Shown: one piece after another, positions 18,076 through 26,263 of the stretch | Position numbering within the stretch: the first letter of the stretch is position 1 | Layout: every line of letters begins with the position of its first letter | Source of the DNA: Clostridia bacterium | GTDB taxonomy: Bacteria; Bacillota; Clostridia; TANB77; CAG-508 | Reading direction: 5' to 3' | DNA: 54,422 bases | Assembly: GCA_017477355.1 (NCBI GenBank) | Contig: JAFUWA010000010.1 | Location: forward strand, 1-54,422 | Notes under the pieces: generated by a model | What the model saw: the letters and a program-made list of their open reading frames with translations, nothing else | Told to the model about the DNA's origin: nothing | Database searches by the model: none | Translations under genes and position numbers: made by a program

Positions 18076-19182
18076 TTAAATAAATAATTCGTATGGATAC
18101 GTTTCTCCATATCCGTGATGAATATACATCCAGTACCAGTAAAAAGTAAGGACTGCTATGATAAACATTCTTCCCCCTACGATTCCTAATTGATTCTTTT
18201 TAAAAAGCTTTACTAAACTTGGCACAACTGTTAACATTCCAGCTGCTGCATAAGCAAGGGATAATCTATAAGCATTTGTAATAGTATAGCTAATTGGGAA
18301 TAGAATAAAATCTACTAACAAAAATTCAAAGTAAATATTTAATTTTTGACTATGATTTATTCTTTGATATAGCATATACATAACAATCCATAACAATTTA
18401 AACGTTGTTTCAAAAACTTTATAATCTACTACTTCTGATTGATAACCAGAAAAATAATAGTAATATCTTGAAGGAATAATACCATTTTTTGTTAAAAACA
18501 GGATAATTGCATTACTTGAAACAGCTAAAGCAATTAGAAAAACATTGATAAAAAATGTTAATCTTTGGTAACCTGATATTTTTCGGATTATCACAATCAA
18601 TAAAAACATTGGAATAGCAAAAAGTATCGATTTGTGAAATAAAAAGGCAATCAGAAATAATATTGCAGCTTTTAGATACTTTCTATTCTCAAATAATACA
18701 AGACTATATAGAATAATTGCAATTGCAATTCCTTGTCTCATGATATTTAATGTAAGATTATAGAAGAATAAGAAAAATACTAACAATGCCATATACATTG
18801 GTACTTCTTTTCTATTTTCATATATAAATCGATAAACAAATATCATAATAATCAAATGTGTAGCAAACAATACCATTTGAAAACTATCTGTTAATTTTGC
18901 AATTACAAAAATGAATGTACTATATCCAATCTCTAAATAAGAAGAGGTACTTCTAATAAACTCAAAATAATTTGATTTTAAAGCTTCATTAAAAGCCGGA
19001 AAAGCATAAAATTCTACATCTGTTCCAACACTTGTATTTCTTAATCCAGCTAAAATAGATGGAAGTAAGACTGCCAGTATTGATAATGCTAATCCTTTTC
19101 TTTTTTGAGAATGATCAAAATATTTTTGAGCTTGATATGTGAAAAGTACTGATATGAAAAAAACAATTAAATAAGTTATCAT
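18076..19182 (-). CDS. EpsG-type polysaccharide polymerase (Wzy-like)
   Basis: A hydrophobic protein of about 10-12 helices. The early motif LAGLRNTSVGTDVEFYAFPAF matches the EpsG family (GxRxxxxGtDxxxY), the putative polymerases of Gram-positive exopolysaccharide loci. Its gene touches the upstream fused glycosyltransferase with a four-base overlap. With the flippase nearby it completes a Wzx/Wzy-dependent pathway. Confidence 0.85.
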   Translation of the reverse strand: MITYLIVFFISVLFTYQAQKYFDHSQKRKGLALSILAVLLPSILAGLRNTSVGTDVEFYAFPAFNEALKSNYFEFIRSTSSYLEIGYSTFIFVIAKLTDSFQMVLFATHLIIMIFVYRFIYENRKEVPMYMALLVFFLFFYNLTLNIMRQGIAIAIILYSLVLFENRKYLKAAILFLIAFLFHKSILFAIPMFLLIVIIRKISGYQRLTFFINVFLIALAVSSNAIILFLTKNGIIPSRYYYYFSGYQSEVVDYKVFETTFKLLWIVMYMLYQRINHSQKLNIYFEFLLVDFILFPISYTITNAYRLSLAYAAAGMLTVVPSLVKLFKKNQLGIVGGRMFIIAVLTFYWYWMYIHHGYGETYPYELFI

Positions 19183-21182
19183 CTTTCTCCTTCTACATAA
19201 ATTCTTTCCAATTTTTGAATGGTAGAATTTATGTCATATCCTGCCTCTAAAATTTTATTCTCTAAATTTTTTCTTTCTTCTTTTTTATTTCTTAATTCTT
19301 GAATTTTAGAAACCCAAATTTCTTCGTTTAACTCTAAAAACTCACAATTTCCTGTGATATCGACTTCCTTCGTAATATTGTTTGAGAAAATACATTTTAG
19401 ACCTGAAGTTTGAGCTTCAATTCCTGCAGTTGGTAGTCCCTCATAGCTAGAAGGTAAAATAAACAAGTCGAATGCCTGATACATATGATAGATATCATCT
19501 CTTCTTCCTAAGAACAAAATATGATCTTTTAATCCTTCTTTTAATACCATATCTTTTATGTCATTTTCTAATTCTCCAACACCAAGAAGTATAACTTTGA
19601 TTTTACTATCTTTCTCTATTAATTTTTTTGCTATTCTAATAATAAAGTCATGATTTTTTTCTTTTGAAAATCTTCCTACATGTCCAATAACAAATTCTTC
19701 TTGAGAAATACCAAATTCTTTTCTTACTCTTTCTCTTTCTGTTATGTTATAAAGAAATTTAGAATAATCAATACTGTTATTAATAATAGCAAAATGATTG
19801 GAATTTACAACTTTTTCAGAAAACTTCCACATACCTGCTTCTTTAGAACAAGCTACAAAAAAAGTTGGAAATCTATTTAGTCCTAGACCTAATACATTTT
19901 TCACAATTTTATGTTTTGTACTTTCTACACCAGCACTATGTGAATGAACAATTACTTTAGAAATTCCATATTTTCTACATAAATAAGAAGCAATTGTTAA
20001 TGAAGTAATACTTCCAGAATGAATATGAGCAACATCATAATGGCTCTCTTTCAAAAACTTCTTTGTATTATAATATAATGCCGGAAACTTATTCATATAT
20101 CCATGTTCTGTATGAGATTCATATACACCACATCCAAGTTCTTTTAACTCTTTTTCATATCCAGGATTTTTTACTGTATATGGCGTAAATAAATCTACTT
20201 GAAATTTTGTTTTATCAATATTTCTAGAAACGTTCATTACAAACATTTCTTCCCCACCATTATTCAAACATTCGCACAAAAATTCAAGCACTCTTACTTT
20301 ATCATCAACCATTTCAATTTTTGGGAAAAACTTCTTTCCTTCTTTTACAGATTCTCGAATTAATTTTAACCTTTCCTTTTTATCTTTTTTGTCTGATTTC
20401 AGAATCTTAAAAGTATGTTTAAAAAGTCTTAAATGAAGCCAAAACCAGCCTCTTAATCCTTCTCTTCTATATAAAACAACGTCATTTCTATATAAATAAC
20501 GGAATCTTTCCATTCTCTGATCTACTTCAGCAATACTTGCTCCTACATTGCTATTACATTTATGGGTAACAATACTATCTACGACATAATAGCATTTATA
20601 TCTTCTAGAAATTCTTCTTGTAAATTCCCAATCATCTGTCCAAATAAAGAATTCTTTGATTGGTAATCCCACTTCTAAAATAGTCTCTCTTTTCAAAAAC
20701 AAAGAAACAAATGAAGCCATTGCTACTTCTTGCATTGTATCAAAAGTTTTAAGCCAAGTACCAAATGTTTTTTTAGGAATATTCATCCTACAAAGATTTC
20801 CATCTTTCCAAAGAGCTTTACTAGATAAAAATCCATAATTTCCATTTAGTTTTTGGTCTGTTTCTAATAGTTTTGTCAAAGAATCTTTGTGAACAATACA
20901 GTCATCATCCATTACCCATACAAAATCACAACCAAGTTTACAAGCCTCTCTCATTCCATAATTGAAACCACCTGCTCCACCTAAATTGGCGCCTGTATTT
21001 CGGTAAATGATTTTATGATTCTCTATAAATTCTCGAATATAATCTTCTGTTCCATCTGTACTTGCGTTATCTACAATTAAAATATCACAATTTTGATATT
21101 CTTGATGAATCAATGCTTCAATACATTCTTTTAGCAATTCTTTTCTATTGTAGGTAACAACAACTGCAATTACTTTTTTCAT
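19179..21182 (-). CDS. Fused GT2-GT4 glycosyltransferase (667 aa)
   Basis: Residues about 1-300 form a GT2 transferase (VVTYNRKELLKECIEALIHQ, NLGGAGGFNYG, VWVMDDDCI). About 310-667 form a GT4 (GT-B) transferase: the start pattern VRVLEFLCECLNNGGEEMFVMN, HIHSGSI, VIGHVGRFSKEKNH and LPSSYEGLPTAGIEAQ. No frame break separates them. Two sequential sugar additions by one polypeptide are likely. I place the start at the ATG at 21182; its weak ribosome binding site lies in the end of the DUF4422 gene. Confidence 0.88.
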   Translation of the reverse strand: MKKVIAVVVTYNRKELLKECIEALIHQEYQNCDILIVDNASTDGTEDYIREFIENHKIIYRNTGANLGGAGGFNYGMREACKLGCDFVWVMDDDCIVHKDSLTKLLETDQKLNGNYGFLSSKALWKDGNLCRMNIPKKTFGTWLKTFDTMQEVAMASFVSLFLKRETILEVGLPIKEFFIWTDDWEFTRRISRRYKCYYVVDSIVTHKCNSNVGASIAEVDQRMERFRYLYRNDVVLYRREGLRGWFWLHLRLFKHTFKILKSDKKDKKERLKLIRESVKEGKKFFPKIEMVDDKVRVLEFLCECLNNGGEEMFVMNVSRNIDKTKFQVDLFTPYTVKNPGYEKELKELGCGVYESHTEHGYMNKFPALYYNTKKFLKESHYDVAHIHSGSITSLTIASYLCRKYGISKVIVHSHSAGVESTKHKIVKNVLGLGLNRFPTFFVACSKEAGMWKFSEKVVNSNHFAIINNSIDYSKFLYNITERERVRKEFGISQEEFVIGHVGRFSKEKNHDFIIRIAKKLIEKDSKIKVILLGVGELENDIKDMVLKEGLKDHILFLGRRDDIYHMYQAFDLFILPSSYEGLPTAGIEAQTSGLKCIFSNNITKEVDITGNCEFLELNEEIWVSKIQELRNKKEERKNLENKILEAGYDINSTIQKLERIYVEGER

Positions 21183-21190
21183 CAAATTGA

Positions 21191-21979
21191 TTAAAAACTC
21201 CTCTTATATCTTTTACCAGTAAATTTGGCAAGCAAGAAAGAACTACCCTTCTTGAACCAATTTACTTTTTGCATATCTATTACTTTTACTTCTTGATAAG
21301 AATATTTTCTCGTTCTTATCCAAACATCTAATAATCTTTCGGAAATACGTCCAAAGAAACGACTATGAAAACTATCATATTGTGAAAAATCTACTCTATT
21401 TTCTAACTCAAATAAAATACTAAATAACCATTCACAATATTCATTTAAAATTTCTTTTTTCATAATAAACATATTAAAGGCATGCATTTTAGTTGTCTTC
21501 TTTAAATTTTCAAATTCTGGATAATATTCTGGGTATTTTTCTTGAATAATTTGTCCTGTAGCATCTAGTGGTTCAATATACATGGTATGTTTATAATGAT
21601 CATAAATATTTTCAATATAGTAATTTCTAGGTTTTGGAAGAATTATATCTGTTTTTTCTAAAATAGCTTCTATTTCTTTTCGATTTAATACTCTTTGGAA
21701 TTTCTCTTGCTCATTTTTAAATACAACAGATTGCATAGTAAAATATCTTCTATAATGAACTAATCCAATATAATCACAATCTAAATTTTTCCATGCCCAA
21801 TAAAGACCAGTTAACTCACAAAAATAAGGATTTTTGATAGAAATATTTTCTCCAGTATTGTCTTTTGGAAAGCCAATATCTTCTTTTCCTTCCCCTCCCA
21901 CATGAAGAGGAAAATAAACATCTTCTTCTGGTACCTGATATTTTTTATGAGCTGCAATAATAATTTTTATATTTTTCAA
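21191..21979 (-). CDS. DUF4422 capsular polysaccharide protein (probable glycosyltransferase)
   Basis: The protein has the DUF4422 pattern: IKIIIAAHKKYQVP at the start, SIKNPYFCELTGLYWAWKN, YIGLVHYRRYF and HAFNMFIMKKEILNEYCEWLFSILFELE. The family occurs in capsule loci and is thought to be glycosyltransferases. The start is a TTG (21979) eight bases after AAAGG. It is the first gene after a terminator that separates it from the choline-uptake/activation genes. Confidence 0.87.
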   Translation of the reverse strand: MKNIKIIIAAHKKYQVPEEDVYFPLHVGGEGKEDIGFPKDNTGENISIKNPYFCELTGLYWAWKNLDCDYIGLVHYRRYFTMQSVVFKNEQEKFQRVLNRKEIEAILEKTDIILPKPRNYYIENIYDHYKHTMYIEPLDATGQIIQEKYPEYYPEFENLKKTTKMHAFNMFIMKKEILNEYCEWLFSILFELENRVDFSQYDSFHSRFFGRISERLLDVWIRTRKYSYQEVKVIDMQKVNWFKKGSSFLLAKFTGKRYKRSF

Positions 21980-22011
21980 AGTATAATCCTTTCAAATTTT
22001 TCCATAAAAAA

Positions 22012-22048
22012 ATACTATGTATCAATTTACAAAATTCATACATAGTAT
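22012..22048 (-). terminator. Terminator between the BCCT gene and the polysaccharide genes
   Basis: A perfect 11-bp stem (22012-22022 with 22038-22048) is followed by TTTTTTT on the minus strand. It may limit read-through from the choline genes into the glycosyltransferase genes. Confidence 0.8.
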
Positions 22049-22075
22049 ATCATTAGTCGACATATATTTCAAGCA

Positions 22076-23647
22076 TTAGTTGCCATTTTTTGCATTTTTT
22101 TCGCTTAGTAATTTAGGGTTTTCCAGCTCTTCCTTTTCCTTCAAAAACAACCTTGCATCCTTAAAGAAACTAGCAACGATTAATAGAATAATTAGTCCAA
22201 TTGGTAAAGCTGCAATTAATGATACTGATTGTAATTGATTCATGGAATTTTCTGCAAATAATAATCCAATTGGCAATACAATAAACATAATTGCCCAGAA
22301 TACTCTTACTCTTTTGGCAGGCTCTTTATCTACTGCTAATCTCTTATAAGAATATGATGAAATAACCATTGTTAAAGCATCAAATGTAGTAGAATAGAAT
22401 GAAATCATCGTAATTACTAGTAAAATTAAGCCAAATTTTGCGAGTGGTAATGTTTCAAATATTTGAATAATAACATCATAGTAATTAGCTCCTCCTGCAA
22501 TCGCTCCACTAATATCTAATCCATGTTTTAATTGTTGAGCTAATCCATAATTTCCTAATATAATAAATGATACAAATGTTCCAGCTAATCCCCATCCATA
22601 ACCGCCGATAACAACATTTTTAACGCTTCTTCCTTTGCTAATACTTCCAATAAAGAATGGAGTTGCAACACACCAAACCATCCAATATGACCAATAATAA
22701 ATTGTCCAGTTTTGAGGAAAACTTGTTTCTCTTAACGGATCCATCCAAGTTGCCATACCAACAAAATTTTGCACCATATTTCCTAATGCTGAAAATCCAG
22801 TTTCTAAAATATAAGACGCTTCTTTTCCAAATACTAAGAAATACAATAATAAAGCAAAGAACAAATATGTGCACCAATTAGCAAGTTTCGAAATTCCTTT
22901 CATTCCTAAAACAACAACTAAAGTATAAACAGTTACAATTACCAAAAGAATTCCGATTGTTAAAGCTGTTCCTGCAGGAACGCCAAATACATAACTAATA
23001 GCATGGGATAATAATGGTGTTGCTAAAGAAAATGTTGTTGCTGTACCAGCAATTAAAGCAAAAATAGCAATTAAATCTATTACTTTTCCAAGTGGTCCAT
23101 CTACTTTTTTGCCTAGAAGAGGTCTACATGCCTCAGAAAATTTTTGCTGATCTCTTTTCCTAATATGCAACATAAATCCAAATGCAACAGCAAGAGCAAT
23201 ATAAAAACTCCATGCAATTGGTCCCCAATGGAATAATGGGAATGTTGATGCCCATTTTTGAATACCACCTAATTGTTCGATGTAAGGCTCATTTGCATAC
23301 AAAGCCCATTCACATAAAGAATAAAATAAAATATCTGCTGCCATTGTTGAAGTGAAAATCATTGTTCCCCATTTAAATGAAGAATATTCTGGCTTATCTG
23401 ATGGTCCACCTAATTTTATTTTACCATATTTTGAAAATGCCATATAAATCGTAACTGCGAATATTCCAGTTCCTAGGATTGCGTAATACAATCCCATATC
23501 ATCTCCAATAAATCCACGAATATTGTCTAGTATCATTTTAGATTGACTTGGAAATGTCATAAATATTGCAAACAAAATTCCTACAAAGATAAATGGAACT
23601 ACTGTTGCAATCCAATCAATTTGCTTACTTAATTTTTCTTCTTCCAT
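22076..23647 (-). CDS. BCCT-family choline/betaine transporter
   Basis: A 523-aa, twelve-helix transporter of the betaine/choline/carnitine family. FHWGPIAWSFYIALAVAFGFMLHIRK and the Trp-rich stretch WTIYYWSYWMVWCVATPFFIGSISKGR are family hallmarks. The family imports trimethylammonium compounds. It lies five bases after the LicC-like gene and next to the LicA-like gene. By context it is the choline importer of the phosphocholine system, taking the place of LicB. Confidence 0.93.
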   Translation of the reverse strand: MEEEKLSKQIDWIATVVPFIFVGILFAIFMTFPSQSKMILDNIRGFIGDDMGLYYAILGTGIFAVTIYMAFSKYGKIKLGGPSDKPEYSSFKWGTMIFTSTMAADILFYSLCEWALYANEPYIEQLGGIQKWASTFPLFHWGPIAWSFYIALAVAFGFMLHIRKRDQQKFSEACRPLLGKKVDGPLGKVIDLIAIFALIAGTATTFSLATPLLSHAISYVFGVPAGTALTIGILLVIVTVYTLVVVLGMKGISKLANWCTYLFFALLLYFLVFGKEASYILETGFSALGNMVQNFVGMATWMDPLRETSFPQNWTIYYWSYWMVWCVATPFFIGSISKGRSVKNVVIGGYGWGLAGTFVSFIILGNYGLAQQLKHGLDISGAIAGGANYYDVIIQIFETLPLAKFGLILLVITMISFYSTTFDALTMVISSYSYKRLAVDKEPAKRVRVFWAIMFIVLPIGLLFAENSMNQLQSVSLIAALPIGLIILLIVASFFKDARLFLKEKEELENPKLLSEKNAKNGN

Positions 23648-23651
23648 TGTT

Positions 23652-24377
23652 TTATCTATCTAAATCCTTTCCTAAATTTTGATAAGATGCGTCTAATGCT
23701 ATTAATTCATTAACTGTATCAATTTCAATAATGTCATCTTTTTTCATTTCAAAAATTCCTAAATCATATTCTTTAGGATAACAAAATAATGCTACATCAT
23801 CCCAAAAAATATCTGTATTTTTCTTTTCATCAAATTCTATTTCAAGATGTTTTTTTAATCTTTTTCCATCTTCTTTTGTCCATCTAGAAACACTGTATAA
23901 TTGCCAACCCTTGTTACCTCCTGTTCTACTACAACTCGTAACAGAACCATTTTCCACTTGTAAAAGCCATTCTTTGGTTGGCTCTTCTACCCACACACAG
24001 TTGTATCCAGATTTTTCAAATTCTGGAGCTAATATTTCTTTATGGAAAATTATTTGATCTCCATCTAAAATAATGGCATTTTCAATATAATCTCTTGCAA
24101 CATAAAGAGAATAAATATTATTATATTTATCATATAAGTTGTTTTCCAAAATTGTAATTCCATCATATTTTTCTTTTAGATACTGAAATTGCTCTTTTAA
24201 ATAACCAACTACAATATAAATTTCATGAATACCATTTTCTTTTAAAGCTTCAATCGCTGTTTCAATCATTGCTTTGCCATTTACTTTTACCAATGGTTTT
24301 GGCGTTGTAAGTGTAATTGGTCTTAATCTAGTTCCTTGCCCAGCAGCCATAATAATTGCTTTATCTACTTTGTTCAT
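23652..24377 (-). CDS. licC: LicC-like choline-phosphate cytidylyltransferase
   Basis: A 241-aa nucleotidyltransferase with the N-terminal signature IIMAAGQGTRLRPITLTTPKPLVKVNGK and the metal-binding AIILDGDQI. Length, context and the tryptophan-bearing C-terminal part (KKNTDIFWDDVALF) match LicC, which forms CDP-choline from phosphocholine and CTP. It abuts the LicA-like gene. Specificity is inferred from the neighbours. Confidence 0.88.
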   Translation of the reverse strand: MNKVDKAIIMAAGQGTRLRPITLTTPKPLVKVNGKAMIETAIEALKENGIHEIYIVVGYLKEQFQYLKEKYDGITILENNLYDKYNNIYSLYVARDYIENAIILDGDQIIFHKEILAPEFEKSGYNCVWVEEPTKEWLLQVENGSVTSCSRTGGNKGWQLYSVSRWTKEDGKRLKKHLEIEFDEKKNTDIFWDDVALFCYPKEYDLGIFEMKKDDIIEIDTVNELIALDASYQNLGKDLDR

Positions 24378-26132
24378 TTATTTTTCCTCCAATTTTTGAA
24401 GTTCTTCTTGAACGATTTTATAATAATCTTTTGCATATCTATATTGTGCAATAGAATATTCTCCATACTCTACTCCTAAATTGCTTTTATATTCGCACCA
24501 GTTGCTCCATAAAAGGCCACACATTGCCATATAACAATAAATCTTAATTCTTGTTATTTGGTCACATTGATTTTCATAGTAAATATCAATCAATTTATCT
24601 GCCCATTTTCTGTCATACATCGCATAAATGATAAACATAGCAATGTCTACATCTGGATCTTGAAGACCTGCATATTCCCAATCAATTAAGCGAATATCCT
24701 CTTTAGAAATTAAGAAATTATCTGGATTTGCATCAATATGTGTTAAAATATAGTCTTTTCTATTTTCATCTATAAATTTTCTTAAAGAAAAAACATTTGC
24801 CTTTGTTTGTTCATAATCCTGATATACAGATTTCTTTCCTTCCCATAGTTTTTCATAAAAATCAATTTCTTTCCAAATATTAAATTCATGTTTTACCATA
24901 AATTTTCGTTTATGAAACTCTTTTAATTTTTGAATACAAGCTCTTACTTCTTTTTCATTATAAGGATCGCAAACTCTTGCATTATCTACATATTTAGTAA
25001 TTTTATATCCATTTTCAGGATTAATATAAATAATATCGTCACAAATTCCTTGATTTCTTACAACATTATATGCTGCAGCTTCTTGTTTTCTATTAACTAA
25101 TTTATCACTACCTTCTCCAGGAATTCTCATGATATATTTTTGACCTTTGCATGTAAAAATGAAAGAACGATTTGTCATTCCCTTTTTTAAGACTGCGATA
25201 TCTACAATTTCAGAACTTTTCACATCCAAAGCCTCTTCTATAATTTTAATTGCCTTATTTTCTAAATTCTGAGAATTAGTATCTAAATCTCTTAATTCCT
25301 CATAAGTATTAATTTCATATGCTATTTCTTCCCTATCAATATTTGCAAGAATTGTCATCTTTCCATTCTCGAATAAAGCATCTTCCCAAAAAGCTTGATT
25401 ATATTTCTTATTTTCAGATAGCTCTTTTAATCTCACTTTTAATTTTTGAGAATCGCTCTTTACAAGATAGGTAATTCCAATCATTTTATTTGCTTTTTCA
25501 TCTGTTGTGCTTAACAAAATCTCGGATTTTTTATTTACTCTAACTAAACCATCTTCTGAAAGAGAGTTGCTTACCATATACCATGAATCTAATTCATTTT
25601 TATTAAAAGGATTCTTTCTACACCAGATATCGCAAGGAATAATATAAGTATTAGATAAATGTGGTAAAGCATATTTTAAAGAGTGTAGATTGTTTTTAGT
25701 AGAATAATCTGGGCTAAAAATCAACTTCACATTGTATTTATCAATTAAGTATTCATAGCTTTCCTTCATAAATCCTACTACTACATAGATTTCTCGAATA
25801 TTAACATCATGTAATTGGTGAATAATTCTTTCGACTAACGTTTCCCCTTTTACTTTTAAAAGCCCTTTTGGAATCTCTAGATTGATAGGAACCATTCTCA
25901 TTCCAAAACCTGCAGCTAGTATAACCGCACTTTTAGGACTATTGTCTTGAAAAAGTTTTTTTGTTTTTGAAGTTGTTTTCATCTGGTCATCAATATAACC
26001 ATCTTCTTTTAATTTTTTTAAGACATTATTTACTAGTCCAAGAGAACAATTACTTGATTTTGCCAGTTCTCTTTGAGTTTTCCCGTTTTGCTCATACAAT
26101 ATTTTTAAAATTTCTTGTTCTTGTTTGTTCAT
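24378..26132 (-). CDS. licA: LicA-like fusion: winged helix, nucleotidyltransferase, choline kinase
   Basis: Three parts in 584 aa. Residues 1-55 form a winged helix-turn-helix (QRELAKSSNCSLGLVNNVLKKLKEDGYI). About 62-270 is a nucleotidyltransferase (ILAAGFGMRMVPINLEIPKGLLKVKG; IPCDIWC). About 280-584 is a choline/ethanolamine kinase domain with the catalytic HIDANPDNFL and the IDWEYAG motif. It should phosphorylate choline; the second nucleotidyltransferase may activate another compound. The DNA-binding part suggests autoregulation of the locus. The ATG at 26132 follows AAAGGA; the apparent upstream TTG is not preferred. It is first in the operon behind a perfect promoter. Confidence 0.88.
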   Translation of the reverse strand: MNKQEQEILKILYEQNGKTQRELAKSSNCSLGLVNNVLKKLKEDGYIDDQMKTTSKTKKLFQDNSPKSAVILAAGFGMRMVPINLEIPKGLLKVKGETLVERIIHQLHDVNIREIYVVVGFMKESYEYLIDKYNVKLIFSPDYSTKNNLHSLKYALPHLSNTYIIPCDIWCRKNPFNKNELDSWYMVSNSLSEDGLVRVNKKSEILLSTTDEKANKMIGITYLVKSDSQKLKVRLKELSENKKYNQAFWEDALFENGKMTILANIDREEIAYEINTYEELRDLDTNSQNLENKAIKIIEEALDVKSSEIVDIAVLKKGMTNRSFIFTCKGQKYIMRIPGEGSDKLVNRKQEAAAYNVVRNQGICDDIIYINPENGYKITKYVDNARVCDPYNEKEVRACIQKLKEFHKRKFMVKHEFNIWKEIDFYEKLWEGKKSVYQDYEQTKANVFSLRKFIDENRKDYILTHIDANPDNFLISKEDIRLIDWEYAGLQDPDVDIAMFIIYAMYDRKWADKLIDIYYENQCDQITRIKIYCYMAMCGLLWSNWCEYKSNLGVEYGEYSIAQYRYAKDYYKIVQEELQKLEEK

Positions 26133-26166
26133 TTTATTTTCCTTTCTTATTTTTATGAACAAGTTA

Positions 26167-26195
26167 ATTATAAAACTACAATGTTACTTTGTCAA
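26167..26195 (-). promoter_or_regulatory. Perfect consensus promoter of the lic operon
   Basis: TTGACA (26190-26195), 17 bases, TATAAT (26167-26172), read leftwards. The start codon is about 30 bases beyond the expected transcription start. Confidence 0.9.
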
Positions 26196-26224
26196 TATAA
26201 AAAGAATATATTTTCCAAAAATAT

Positions 26225-26251
26225 AAGGATAGGCTTTTGACACCTACCCTT
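26225..26251 (-). terminator. Intrinsic terminator after the GH25 lysozyme
   Basis: A nine-bp stem with one G:T pair (26225-26233 with 26243-26251) is followed by ATATTTTT on the minus strand. It separates the lysozyme gene from the lic promoter. Confidence 0.75.
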
Positions 26252-26263
26252 ACCAAGTCTTAT

